Source: CAXMST01 sp963700785 (GTDB lineage Bacteria > Actinomycetota > Thermoleophilia > Solirubrobacterales > 70-9). From it: DNA of 64,000 bases. Location of the stretch: NCBI GenBank assembly GCA_963700785.1, contig CAVOYZ010000018.1:1-64000 (forward strand), given 5' to 3'. The notes beneath the pieces were generated by a model. It saw nothing but the letters and a program-made list of their open reading frames with translations, was not told where the DNA came from and ran no database searches. The position numbers were made by a program, and so were the translations under genes. Positions 1 to 8,800 of the stretch are shown one piece after another (within the stretch, counting starts at the first letter, position 1; each line of letters begins with the position of its first letter).

Positions 1-39
1 GTAATCAGGAGGTCGCGGGTTCGACCCCCGCCTCCGGCT
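1..39 (+). tRNA. 3' part of a tRNA, probably tRNA-Thr
   Basis: The first 39 bases fold as the 3' half of a tRNA. Anticodon-stem 3' strand is at 5-9, a five-base variable loop at 10-14, T stem 15-19/27-31 closing a TTCGACC loop, acceptor strand 32-38 and discriminator T39. If the loop is aligned normally, bases 1-2 (GT) are anticodon positions 35-36, which gives NGT, a threonine anticodon. The 5' half lies outside the window, so the identity is an inference. CCA is not encoded. Confidence 0.7.
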
Positions 40-89
40 TTCGCCTCGGGTCCCGGGTTGGTGGTCGCGGCGCCGCTGAGCTGGCCCCG

Positions 90-117
90 TTGCCTCACGA
101 CCCGGCATCGGTAGGGT
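90..117 (+). promoter_or_regulatory. sigma-70-type promoter of the lipoprotein gene
   Basis: TTGCCT (90-95), a 16-base spacer and TAGGGT (112-117). The hexamer ends 7 bases before the ATG at 125, so the transcript is probably leaderless. Confidence 0.45.
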
Positions 118-124
118 CGGACGC

Positions 125-638
125 ATGCCGCAACACTGGATCAAGGCCCTGCTTGCGCTCCCTGCCCTGCTCGCAGCCTTGGCGCTGACCGCCTGCGGCA
201 GCGGGGATGAGACGACCGCGAGCGCCGAGCGGACGAACGGTACGACGCCCGACACCGCCGCCGCCGATCCCGATGACGTCGCCGTGATCACCGGCTGGGT
301 CGACACCCTGGCCATCGGCGACGTCGAGGGAGCCGCGCGCTACTTCGCCCTGCCGAGCATCGCGGAGAACGGCCCGCTCGTGGTACGGATCCGATCGCTC
401 GAGGACGCGGTCGCCTTCAACGAGTCGCTGCCCTGCGGGGCGGAGTTGATCTCGGCGGAGACGGCAGGTGACTTCACCGCCGCGACCTTCCGCCTGATCG
501 AGCGGCCCGGCGGCGACTGCGGACGCGGGCACCGGCGGCACCGCGGCCACCTCGTTCGTGATCGAGGACGGCAAGATCGTCGAGTGGCGCCGGGTCGGGG
601 CCGGGGGCTCGCCCGGGGCAGGCGAGAGCGCCACCTGA
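125..638 (+). CDS. NTF2-like (SnoaL-fold) lipoprotein, frameshifted
   Basis: The N-terminus has a basic start, a hydrophobic stretch and an LTAC lipobox (Cys at about residue 24), so this should be an exported, lipid-anchored protein. The mature part (DDVAVITGWVDTLAIGD onward) looks like a small NTF2/SnoaL-type alpha+beta domain; the ligand is unknown. The frame opened by the ATG turns Arg-rich after about base 520. Dropping one base near 521 restores a natural C-terminus ending ATSFVIEDGKIVEWRRV and a stop at 636-638. The total length is 3n+1, which fits one inserted base. ATG 125 is supported by a leaderless -10. No specific function can be named. Confidence 0.65.
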
Positions 639-739
639 GTCGGGGTCCGGGGCGGCACGGAGGGCGTCCGCTGAACAGGCAGCGCCTCGCCACTTGCCCG
701 CGAAGCCTCCGGCGCTGCGATCCGCGCTAGCTTGCGACC

Positions 740-961
740 ATGGACCACGAGATCGGTAGGTCGGAGGCTGAGCGGTGGCAGGCGCTTGGCAGCTTCACCG
801 GCCGGGTGTCGAGGGCCGCCCTTCATCGCTGGGCCGAGGAATGCGGTGCGGACCCGGGTACCTACGAGGTCCGCGAGCCCGGTGGCGCCGAGCCGCGATA
901 CCTGTTCCAGGTCGAGCCCGATGGTGGCGTCGCGACCGTCGAAACCCTCGACCTCGACTGA
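740..961 (+). CDS. small hypothetical protein (73 aa)
   Basis: An acidic 73-residue protein (MDHEIGRSEAERWQALGS...) with no signal peptide or membrane segment. I do not recognise the family. It is supported by a TAGCTT hexamer at 728-733 placed exactly 6 bases before the ATG, the leaderless arrangement seen at many genes here, and by normal composition. It converges on the methyltransferase at 990. Confidence 0.55.
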   Translation: MDHEIGRSEAERWQALGSFTGRVSRAALHRWAEECGADPGTYEVREPGGAEPRYLFQVEPDGGVATVETLDLD

Positions 962-989
962 ACCCGGCGCCGCAGTCGATGGGGCCGAC

Positions 990-1817
990 TCAGCTCTCGC
1001 GCCGCGCCACGTAGTGAAGCTCCGAGCAGTCCGCGGCGAGGGCGCCCGGCGGGACCGGCTCGCCGTCGAGGTCGACGCACTCGAGCAGGTCGAAGCGGTG
1101 CTCGGCCAACTCGGACTCCTGGTCGTCGCGCAGGATGTAGTAGTGGAGCAGCGCGAAATCGTGGGCGACGTCGTTGCGGATCGCGTAGCCGGGGCGCTCG
1201 ACCTCTGAGCCCTGAAGCCGGCGGTGGTTGGCGAGGCGGCGCGGTAGGCGGGCGATGCCCGCCGCCACGCCGCGGGGACTGCGAGCCCTCGCCTTGGAGA
1301 CAACCTCGCCGATCGGTCCAGGCGGACTGAACGCCCGATTGTGGGAGGACATGATCAGCAGGCCGCCGGGGACGATCGCCCGGTGGAAGCCGGCCAGGGT
1401 CCGCCGGCGGTCGTCCTCGCCGAGGGCGTCGAGCACGTTGAACGGCGCGATCAGGGCGTCGAAGGGTGCTGCGGGATGAGCTGCGATCTCGCGCATGTCC
1501 CGGCGTTCGAACCGTCCCTCTGGGAAGCGGCTTCGGCAGTGGGCGACCATCGCCGGGGAGATGTCGATGCCGTGGACCTCCGCGGCGATCTCGAGCAGCG
1601 GTCGGGTCAGCCGACCGGATCCACAGCCGATCTCGAGGACCCGCCGGGAGAGCGCATCGTCGCGATAGCGATCGAGCAACAGCGCCTCCACCGGCCGGAG
1701 TCCCAGCCGCGAGTAGACCGCGACCAGGTCGGTGCCCTCGTAGTAGCCGGCGTTGGCAGCCCCAGGGTCCTCCCGCCCGGTGGCTGAACGATCCGCGCTA
1801 CCGCTGATTTCACCCAT
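990..1817 (-). CDS. class I SAM-dependent methyltransferase
   Basis: 275 residues with a Rossmann-type SAM-binding motif I (VLEIGCGSGRLTRPL, about residues 60-75), motif II (VHGIDISP), and a downstream ALIAPFNVLDAL strand. These place it among small-molecule methyltransferases (Methyltransf_25/11 type). The substrate cannot be read from the sequence. A TAGAAT hexamer lies 12 bases upstream of the ATG, giving a very short leader. It is divergent from the carrier-protein operon starting at about 1.95 kb, and a role there is possible but unproven. Confidence 0.8.
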   Translation of the reverse strand: MGEISGSADRSATGREDPGAANAGYYEGTDLVAVYSRLGLRPVEALLLDRYRDDALSRRVLEIGCGSGRLTRPLLEIAAEVHGIDISPAMVAHCRSRFPEGRFERRDMREIAAHPAAPFDALIAPFNVLDALGEDDRRRTLAGFHRAIVPGGLLIMSSHNRAFSPPGPIGEVVSKARARSPRGVAAGIARLPRRLANHRRLQGSEVERPGYAIRNDVAHDFALLHYYILRDDQESELAEHRFDLLECVDLDGEPVPPGALAADCSELHYVARRES

Positions 1818-1933
1818 CCGACACCCGGGATTCTAGGCCGGTCGGACGAGGGCGTTCGACCCGCCGGGCCGGAGGGCCTGAGTCGAGCGCCCGCGCCCGC
1901 CCGAGCCTCAAGCGCCGCTGGTCGCGTGCCGAT

Positions 1934-1939
1934 TATCGT
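1934..1939 (+). promoter_or_regulatory. -10 element upstream of the carrier-protein operon
   Basis: TATCGT followed by 6 bases and an ATG at 1946, the same geometry as the leaderless promoters of confident genes in the window. It is probably the main promoter of the 2.06-10.18 kb operon. No convincing -35 was identified. Confidence 0.45.
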
Positions 1940-1945
1940 TACGCG

Positions 1946-2017
1946 ATGAAACGCAGCTTCCGCAAGCAGTTTTTCGGGCGTCGGCATCGGCGCCCGACGA
2001 CCCCGTTCCAACTCTGA
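1946..2017 (+). CDS. possible 23-aa leader peptide
   Basis: ATG 1946 opens 23 basic codons (MKRSFRKQFFGRRHRRPTT...; six Arg, two Lys) ending in TGA 2015-2017, 42 bases before the acpS-like gene. The ATG sits where a leaderless transcript from TATCGT (1934-1939) would begin, so it could be translated. There is no homology claim. It may equally be the fortuitous first codons of a 5' UTR. Confidence 0.3.
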   Translation: MKRSFRKQFFGRRHRRPTTPFQL

Positions 2018-2059
2018 CGACCCCGGGCTGGCCCAGCCGTCCAGAAAGAGAATCCGCAG

Positions 2060-2482
2060 ATGGCAACCAGCCCCGTCCCCCTTCGAGTCGGCCTCGACCT
2101 GACCTCGGTGCAAGCCGTGGCGGAGTCGATTCGCACTCATGGCCGTCGCTATCTCGCGCGCGTCTACACGCCGGGCGAGCTGCGGGAGTGCGATACGGCC
2201 TCGGGGCCCGACGCCGAGCGGCTCGCGGGCCGGTTCGCCGCCAAGGAGGCGACGATGAAGGTGCTGCGCCCGGGCGACGACACGCCCCTCCCCTGGACCG
2301 CGATCGAGGTCCACAGGGCCACCGGCGGGTCGGTGGAGGTCGAGCTCAGCGGCCGCGCGGCCGAGCTCGCATCCGCCGCACGGGTCGGATCCCTGTCGGC
2401 GAGCATCACCCACGAGCGGGAGTTCGCGGCCGCAGTCGTGGTCGCGACGACGGATCCGACGGGTGGTGAGCGCGATGGTTGA
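2060..2482 (+). CDS. holo-[acyl-carrier-protein] synthase-like 4'-phosphopantetheinyl transferase
   Basis: 140 residues of AcpS type. The N-terminal VGLDLTSV strand carries the Mg-binding Asp, YTPGEL follows, and the helix RFAAKEATMKVL holds the conserved Glu/Lys. The C-terminal SLSASITHEREFAAAVVVA matches the SLSHxxxxAxAxV end of AcpS. Known role of the family: moving phosphopantetheine from CoA to a carrier-protein serine. The next gene, overlapping by 8 bases, is a carrier protein, so a dedicated partner is likely. AAAGAG lies about 10 bases before the ATG. It could be the cell's only AcpS or a pathway-specific one; the window does not decide. Confidence 0.82.
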   Translation: MATSPVPLRVGLDLTSVQAVAESIRTHGRRYLARVYTPGELRECDTASGPDAERLAGRFAAKEATMKVLRPGDDTPLPWTAIEVHRATGGSVEVELSGRAAELASAARVGSLSASITHEREFAAAVVVATTDPTGGERDG

Positions 2483-2723
2483 TCGGATCAGAGCCGTTCT
2501 CGCCAGCCAGGGCCGGCTGTCCACGGACGTCGACGAGCTTGCCGATCGCGCGAGCCTTTATGAGGCCGGCATGACCTCCCACGCGAGCGTCAACGTGATG
2601 CTCGGTCTCGAGGACGAGTTCGACGTCGAGTTCCCCGACCAGATGCTGAGGCGGGACGTGTTCGAGAGCGTCGCCTCGATCGAAGCCGCGCTGATCGAGC
2701 TGCAGAAGGAGACGGTCTCGTGA
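2475..2723 (+). CDS. acyl/aminoacyl carrier protein
   Basis: 82 residues, four-helix carrier-protein pattern. The phosphopantetheine site is YEAGMTSHASVN: Ser35 follows GMT, where ordinary ACPs have GxDSL, and His follows the Ser instead of Leu. This GMTSHASV form is the one I associate with carrier proteins paired with amino acid:[carrier protein] ligases. Helix II continues VMLGLEDEFDVEFPD. ATG 2475 is preferred over GTG 2463/2466. The gene overlaps the AcpS-like gene upstream by 8 bases and the dehydrogenase downstream by 4 (GTGA), so translation is coupled. Confidence 0.87.
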   Translation: MVDRIRAVLASQGRLSTDVDELADRASLYEAGMTSHASVNVMLGLEDEFDVEFPDQMLRRDVFESVASIEAALIELQKETVS

Positions 2724-3898
2724 GCATCGCCGTCGATCGCGAGGCCGCGTTCCTGACCGCGATCAGCGGGATCGCCGACGACGTGGCCGCGCCGAACGCC
2801 GATGATGTCGACCGGGAGGCGCGCTTTCCGGTCGAGACGATCGATGCGCTCCGCGAGGTCGGCGCGCTCTCGGCCTTCATTCCGGTCGAGCTCGGTGGCG
2901 CGGGGGTCTCCTTCGAGGCCCTCGCCGAGGCCTGCTTCGAGCTCGGCCGCCGCTGCGGCGCCAGCGCGATGGTCTTCGCCATGCATCAGATCCAGATCGT
3001 CAGCCTCGTGCGGCATCTCGACGAGGGGAACGGCTGGTTCGAGAGCTACCTGCAGGAGGTCGCCGCCGAGCAACGGCTGGTCGCGTCGGTCACCTCGGAG
3101 GTCGGTACCGGCGGCGACATGAGCCGCTCGGTCGCGGCGGTGGTGCCGAACGAGGACGGCACCGTCAGCCTCGAGAAGCAGGCGCCGACCGTCAGCTACG
3201 GGGCACATGCCGACGATCTGTTGATCACCCTGCGACGCTCGCCCGAAGCCGAGCCCGGCGAGCAGGTGCTGGCGTTGGTCCGCAGCGATCAGACCAAGCT
3301 CGAGCAGACCGGTAGCTGGGATCCCCTCGGTATGCGTGGCACCTGCTCCCCCGGCTACGTGGTCCGGGCCACCTTCGCCCCCGAGCAGGTCCTGCCCGCG
3401 CCGTTCTCCAAGGTCGCCCCCGAGTCGATGGTCCCGGTCTCGCACATCCTCTGGTCGCATCTGTGGCTGGGAATCGCTACCGATGCCTTCGACCGCGCCC
3501 GCGCCTTCGTCCGCGCCTCCGCCAAGCGCAAGCCGGGCGAGCCGCTGCCGATCGCGCTCGGGCTATCGCGCCTGATGAGCGACCTGGCGCTGCTTCGCGC
3601 CGAGGTCGGCCTGGCGCTGCGCGAGTACTGCGAGGCAGCCGAGGGACCGGAGCGGGAGGGCCTGTCGACGATGGCCAGCGTGCTTCGCTTCAACAACCTG
3701 AAGATCGCGGCCTCCGAGCAGGCGCCGTTGGTCTGCCAGGGGGCACTGGGAGTCTGCGGAATCATGGGCTTCAAGAACGACACCCCGTTCAGCGTCGGCA
3801 GGCACCTGCGGGACACGATGTCCGCCTGTCTGATGGTCGCCAACGACCGCATCCATCAAACCAACGCGAACCTCCTGCTGATAGCCAAGGAGGTCTAA
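2720..3898 (+). CDS. acyl-CoA dehydrogenase-like flavoprotein acting in the carrier-protein pathway
   Basis: 392 residues, full acyl-CoA dehydrogenase fold: an N-terminal helical domain (about 1-125), a middle beta domain (ASVTSEVGTGGDM..., about 120-240) and a C-terminal helical domain ending GRHLRDTMSACLMVANDRI. The C-terminus lacks the YEGTNEIQR segment with the catalytic Glu of short/medium-chain enzymes. It looks more like the branch including carrier-protein-tethered prolyl dehydrogenases and pigment-pathway oxidases. GTG 2720 overlaps the carrier-protein stop. I infer a flavin-dependent oxidation of an aminoacyl thioester on the carrier protein; a CoA substrate is not excluded. Confidence 0.8.
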   Translation: MSIAVDREAAFLTAISGIADDVAAPNADDVDREARFPVETIDALREVGALSAFIPVELGGAGVSFEALAEACFELGRRCGASAMVFAMHQIQIVSLVRHLDEGNGWFESYLQEVAAEQRLVASVTSEVGTGGDMSRSVAAVVPNEDGTVSLEKQAPTVSYGAHADDLLITLRRSPEAEPGEQVLALVRSDQTKLEQTGSWDPLGMRGTCSPGYVVRATFAPEQVLPAPFSKVAPESMVPVSHILWSHLWLGIATDAFDRARAFVRASAKRKPGEPLPIALGLSRLMSDLALLRAEVGLALREYCEAAEGPEREGLSTMASVLRFNNLKIAASEQAPLVCQGALGVCGIMGFKNDTPFSVGRHLRDTMSACLMVANDRIHQTNANLLLIAKEV

Positions 3899-4831
3899 AT
3901 GGCCGACTTCCGCCCCGGTACCGCCGAGCAGCAGGCCTTTCTCGGCCGGCTGCTCGAGTCCGGACTGCTGATCGAGAGCGGGGTGCCCGGGATCTACGGC
4001 CGCGGCAGCGATTTCGAGTCGGTCTGCTCACGATTCGCCCGCCTGATCACCGATGCGGCGGCAGCCGACGGATCGGAGACCCTCCGCTTCCCACCGCTGC
4101 TCCCACGCCGCCAGCTCGAGAGCACCGGGTACCTCGCATCGTTCCCCCACCTGGCGGGAACCGTATGGGGCTTTGCCGGCACAGAGGCGGAGGCGACCAC
4201 CCAGAGCGAGCGGGCGAGCCGCCACGAGGACTGGAGCGAGCACCAGTCGATGGGCGATCTCGTCCTCACCCCGGCCGCCTGCTACCCGGTCTATCCGGCG
4301 ATCGCGGCGCGGGGACCGCTCGCCCCGGGCGGCGTGCTGATCGACGTCGGCGGCGCCTACGTCTTCCGCAACGAGCCCTCCGGCGATCCAGCCCGGATGC
4401 AGATGTTCCACCAGCGCGAGCTGGTCCGGATCGGGGAGCCCGAGACCGTGGCCGAGTGGCGCGACCTCTGGCGGGGGCGCGCGATCGAGATCCTGCGGGG
4501 GGTCGGGCTCGACGTCGACTTCGAGGTCGCGACCGACCCCTTCTTCGGGCGCAGCGGGCGGATGATGGCGGCGAGCCAGCGCCAGCAGGAGCTCAAGTTC
4601 GAGATCACCGGGCAGATCGCCGGCCCCGAGCCGACCGCTCTCGCGTCGTTCAACTACCACCAGCATCACTTCGGCGAGACCTTCGGCCTCCTGCTCGCCG
4701 ACGGCGCGACCGCCCACACATCGTGCCTCGGCTTCGGGCTCGAGCGCATCGCCCTGGCCCTGTTCCGCACCCACGGCCTCGATCTCGGCGAGTGGCCCGG
4801 CGAGGTGCACGCAGGACTGGAGTGGAGATGA
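3899..4831 (+). CDS. amino acid:[carrier protein] ligase (SerRS-like)
   Basis: 310 residues, a class II aminoacyl-tRNA-synthetase core without a tRNA-binding arm. Motif 2 is FRNEPSGDPARMQMFHQREL and motif 3 is GFGLERIALALF. In the characterised Bradyrhizobium enzymes the active-site zinc is held by Cys, Glu and Cys; here Cys128 (TPAACYP), Glu174 (HQRE) and Cys276 (HTSCLGFG) fall at those places, so the enzyme should be active. Family role: activate an amino acid (Gly or Ala in known cases) with ATP and load it on carrier-protein phosphopantetheine. It starts directly after the dehydrogenase stop and overlaps DUF1839 by ATGA. Confidence 0.9.
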   Translation: MADFRPGTAEQQAFLGRLLESGLLIESGVPGIYGRGSDFESVCSRFARLITDAAAADGSETLRFPPLLPRRQLESTGYLASFPHLAGTVWGFAGTEAEATTQSERASRHEDWSEHQSMGDLVLTPAACYPVYPAIAARGPLAPGGVLIDVGGAYVFRNEPSGDPARMQMFHQRELVRIGEPETVAEWRDLWRGRAIEILRGVGLDVDFEVATDPFFGRSGRMMAASQRQQELKFEITGQIAGPEPTALASFNYHQHHFGETFGLLLADGATAHTSCLGFGLERIALALFRTHGLDLGEWPGEVHAGLEWR

Positions 4832-5808
4832 GCATGACCACCACACGCGACATGGTCAGCCTCTTCGATCTCGACCCCGCGAGCTACCAACCGCATCCCC
4901 TGCACCTGCCGGGAGAGCGGACCTACACCGAGACGAACTGCTACAGCGACATCGTGATCGAGTTGATCCACGCCCGCGGCGACGAGCCGCTGGCCGCCTT
5001 CGGATCGACCGTGGCGATCGACTTCGAGGGCGACCAGTGGACCTTCTTCAAGCCGCCCCCCGAGGACCTCGAGGCCCTGTTCGGGATCGACATCCACGAG
5101 ATGCAGCCCTACCGACCCCTGCCGCTGCAGATCCACGAGCAGATCTCGGCCGGGCGCACGCTGATCGTCGAGCTCGACTCGTGGTACCTGCCGGACACGG
5201 AGTCGACCAGCTACCGCCGCGAGCACGTCAAGACCTCGGTCGTCGCCGCGGCAATCGACCCAGAGGGCGAGCGTCTGCGCTACTTCCACAACACGAGCCT
5301 GCACGAGCTCGAGGGCGACGACTACCGCAGCATCTTCCGGCTCGGCCGCGCCTTCTCCGACGACGTCCTCCCCCCCTACACCGAGCTGGTGCGCTTCGAC
5401 CGCGGGGACAGACTGCACGGCGACGAGCTCCGGACCGCGGCCCGCCGGCTGTTTCGCGATCACCTCGCGCGGCGGCCTCGGTCGAACCCGTTCGAGCGGT
5501 TCGCGCAGGCGCTCGCGGGCCAGCTGCCAGCCCTGCTCGAGGGCGACGCCGACAGGTACCACGACTACGCCTTCGCCACCGTGCGGATGTTCGGCTCCGG
5601 CTTCGAGGTCGCGGCCTCGCACGTCGACTGGCTGCTCGGGCCGCAGGCAGCGGATCCGGTCGAGGACCTGAGCCGGATCGTCTCCGGCTCCAAGGTCCTC
5701 TCGCTGAAGCTCGCGCGCCGCAAGCCGTTTGACCCCGAACCGCTGGTCGAGGAACTCGGTCAGGGGTGGGAGCGGGCGATGGCGCGTCTCGATGCGATCC
5801 TCGACTGA
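4828..5808 (+). CDS. DUF1839 family protein
   Basis: 326 residues recognised as DUF1839, a family of unknown function that accompanies amino acid:[carrier protein] ligases. Notable segments are TYTETNCYSDIVIEL near residue 31, the acidic/aromatic GDQWTFFKPPPEDLE near residue 68, and VELDSWYLPDT near residue 113, where an enzyme active site might lie. The start ATG 4828 overlaps the ligase stop as ATGA. No signal peptide. A role in transferring or handling the carrier-bound amino acid is an inference from the fixed gene association only. Confidence 0.82.
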   Translation: MSMTTTRDMVSLFDLDPASYQPHPLHLPGERTYTETNCYSDIVIELIHARGDEPLAAFGSTVAIDFEGDQWTFFKPPPEDLEALFGIDIHEMQPYRPLPLQIHEQISAGRTLIVELDSWYLPDTESTSYRREHVKTSVVAAAIDPEGERLRYFHNTSLHELEGDDYRSIFRLGRAFSDDVLPPYTELVRFDRGDRLHGDELRTAARRLFRDHLARRPRSNPFERFAQALAGQLPALLEGDADRYHDYAFATVRMFGSGFEVAASHVDWLLGPQAADPVEDLSRIVSGSKVLSLKLARRKPFDPEPLVEELGQGWERAMARLDAILD

Positions 5809-8800
5809 ACAGCCCCGCGCCCGGCCGCGGCCGGATGCCCTGGTCGAGGGCGAGGGAGTGCTCGCTCTCGACCGAGGCTGGGAGGCGGCCCCCACGGCTC
5901 CCGCCGAGATCGAGGACCCCAGCGCGCTCGACGGCCTGGCGATGCGACCGGCCCGAGTGCCCGGCACGGCAGCGGTGGTCGAACCCGCGCCCTCGGGCGC
6001 CGTCGGGCCGGACCGGCGCTTCGACGACTGCGACTGGTGGTTCCGGACCGGCTTCGACGCCGATCCGGCCGCCGAGGGCGAGGAGGTCGTCCTCGAGCTC
6101 GACGGAATCGCCACGGTCGCCGACGTCTTCCTCAACGGTGAGCGCATCCTCAGCAGCCGCTCGATGTTCGCTCAGCATTCGATCGAGATCGGGTCCCGGC
6201 TCCGCGGAGCGAACGAGCTCGCGATCCGCTGCCACGCGTTGACGCCGCTGCTGGCCGAGCGACGACGGCCCCGGGCCCGGTGGCGGACCAACCTCGTCGA
6301 GGCGGGCAACCTGCGCTTCTTCCGGACGATGATCCTCGGCCGCGCCCCGGGCTTCGCCCCCGGACCGGCCGCGGTCGGGCCGTGGAGGCCGGTGCGCCTG
6401 CGCCGCCGCAGGGGCCTCGCCGTCGACGAGCTGACGCTGCGTACCGATCTGCGCGACGAGCTCGGGCTGCTGAGCGTCGACGCGCGGCTCAGGGGCCTCG
6501 ATCGGCGGGTCCCGCAACGGGTCGAGGTCGAGCTGAACGGGCCGTCGGGCAGCCATCGGAGCGAGCTCGAGCTGACCGTGGACGGGGACGGAGCTGCGGC
6601 CTCGGGACAGCTCGAGGTCCCCGATGTCGCGAGATGGTGGCCCCACACCCACGGCGAGCCCGTCCTCCATCAGGTCCGGCTGCTCGTCGATCTCGGCGAC
6701 GGGGCGACGACGATCGACGGCGGCAGGGTTGGATTCCGGACGATCTCCGCCGGCGCCGAGGGTGGCCGCGGGGTCGAGGTCGACGGGCTCCATCTGCACC
6801 TCAACGGCGCCGGCGTCTTCGCCCGAGGGGCCGTCTGGACGCCGGTCGACTGGCCCGGCCTGGCGCCGTCGGAGGCCGTGCTCCGCGAGGCCGTCGAGGC
6901 CGCGCGCGACGCGGGGATGAACATCCTCCGCGTGCCCGGCACCGCGGCCTACGAGAGCTCGGCGTTTCACGATCTCTGCGACGAGCTGGGGATGCTGGTC
7001 TGGCAGGACTTCATGTTCGCCAACCTCGATTACCCGATCGCCGACGAGGAGTTCCGGGCGCTGGCGGAGTCGGAGGCTGCGCAGGTGGCCGCCGGCCTGT
7101 CCGGCAGACCGAGCACCGCCGTCTTCTGCGGCAACAGCGAGGTCGAGCAGCAGGCCGCGATGTTCGGACTCGAGCCCGAGGTCGGGCGCGGCGAGCTCTT
7201 CTACGAGCTGCTGCCCGCAGCGCTCGCTGCGGCCGGCTCCGACGCGGTCTACGTGCCGTCGGCGCCGAGCGGCGGCGATCTCCCGTTCCGCCCCGATCGT
7301 GGCGTCGCCAGCTACTTCGGCGTCGGCGGCTACCGGAGGCCGCTCGAGGATGCGCGCCGGGCGGACGTCCGGTTCGCGGCCGAGTGCCTGGCGTTCGCGA
7401 ACGTGCCGGCTGAGGCAGCGATCGATGAGCTGCTGCCCGGCAGCCACGGCGATCTGCCGGTCCACCATCCCGCCTGGAAGGCCGGCGTCCCGCGCGACGT
7501 CGGCGCCGGCTGGGACTTCGACGACGTTCGCGACCACTACCTCGAGTCGGTCTTCGGCGTCGATCCGCTCGCGCTGCGCAGCGTCGACAACCGGCGCTAT
7601 CTCGAGCTCTCGCGTGCGGTCAGCGGCGAGGTGATGGCCGAGGTCTTCGGTGAGTGGCGGCGGCGGAACAGCCCCTGCAGCGGCGGTATCGTGCTCTGGA
7701 TGCAGGATCTCGTCGCCGGCGCCGGCTGGGGCCTGGTCGATCGCCGCGGGGAGCCCAAGGTCGCCTATCACCACCTCCGCCGGGCCCTGGCGCCGGTCGC
7801 GGTCTGGACGACGGACGAGGGCCTCGGCGGAATCGTCGCCCACGTCGCGAACGATCGGCCGCAGCCGCTCGGCGCCCGCCTCCGGATCGCGCTCTACCGC
7901 GACCTCGAGCAGCGAGTCGGCGAGGCCGAGGAGCTGCTCGAGCTGGCACCGCACGACTGCCTCGGCATCAACGTCGAGACGCTGCTCGGACGGTTCGTCG
8001 ATGCCGCCTGGGCGTATCGCTTCGGCCCGCCGTCCCAGGATCTGATCGTGGTCACGCTCGAGCGGCCGGATTCGGGCGAGCAGATCTCGCAGTCCTTCCG
8101 CTTCCCGGCGGGACGGCCGACCGCACGGGATCCCGCCTCGAGGGTCGGCCTGGAAGCGGCTGCCGTCGCCGCGGACGACGGCGTCACCCTGCGGATCCGG
8201 AGCCGGCGGCTCGCGTACGGAGTCCGCATTCACGGAGACGGCTTCACGCCCGCCGACGACGCCTTCTCGGTCGAACCGGGCGCGGAGAGGACCGTCCTCC
8301 TGCGCCCGAGCGGTGGCGGATCCGAGTTCGCGGGAGCGACGCTCAGCGCTCTCAACGTCGACGGCAGCATCGCCATCGTCCCGCCGGGGACCGGAGTCAT
8401 GAGCGGGCCGGCGGCCGATCGCGGCCTCTACCTGCCGAGCGGAGCCGTCGATTCCTCATTCGGCTTCTTTCACGCTCCCGTCGACGGTGCAGACGGCGGT
8501 CCAGCAGTGCTCCTCTGCCCGCCGTTCGGATGGGAGGATCTCTGCTCGTTCCGCAGCCGCCGCAGCTGGGCGAAGGATCTCGCCGATCATGGCCTGCCGG
8601 CACTGCGGATCGACCTGCCGTCGACCGGAGACGCGCCCGGCTCACCGAGCGATCCGGACCGGGTCGAAGCATGGACCGCGGCGGTTGCCGCCGGCGTTCT
8701 CTGGCTGCGGGAGGAGACCGCGCGCGAGCGGATCGCGGTCGTCGGAATCGGTCTCGGCGGCTTGATCGCGGTCAACGCCGTCGCCGGCGGGGCCGAGATC

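Noticed and set aside
3463..4827. Upstream in-frame extension of the DUF1839 frame (781 codons in total)
   Set aside because: It overlaps the ligase and dehydrogenase in another frame and is Arg/Pro-rich; ATG 4828 with the ATGA overlap is the real start.
5228..8233. 1001-codon open frame antisense to the DUF1839 and GH2 genes
   Set aside because: Shadow frame typical of high-GC DNA; Arg/Ala/Asp-biased composition and no motif, while the + strand encodes clear domains.
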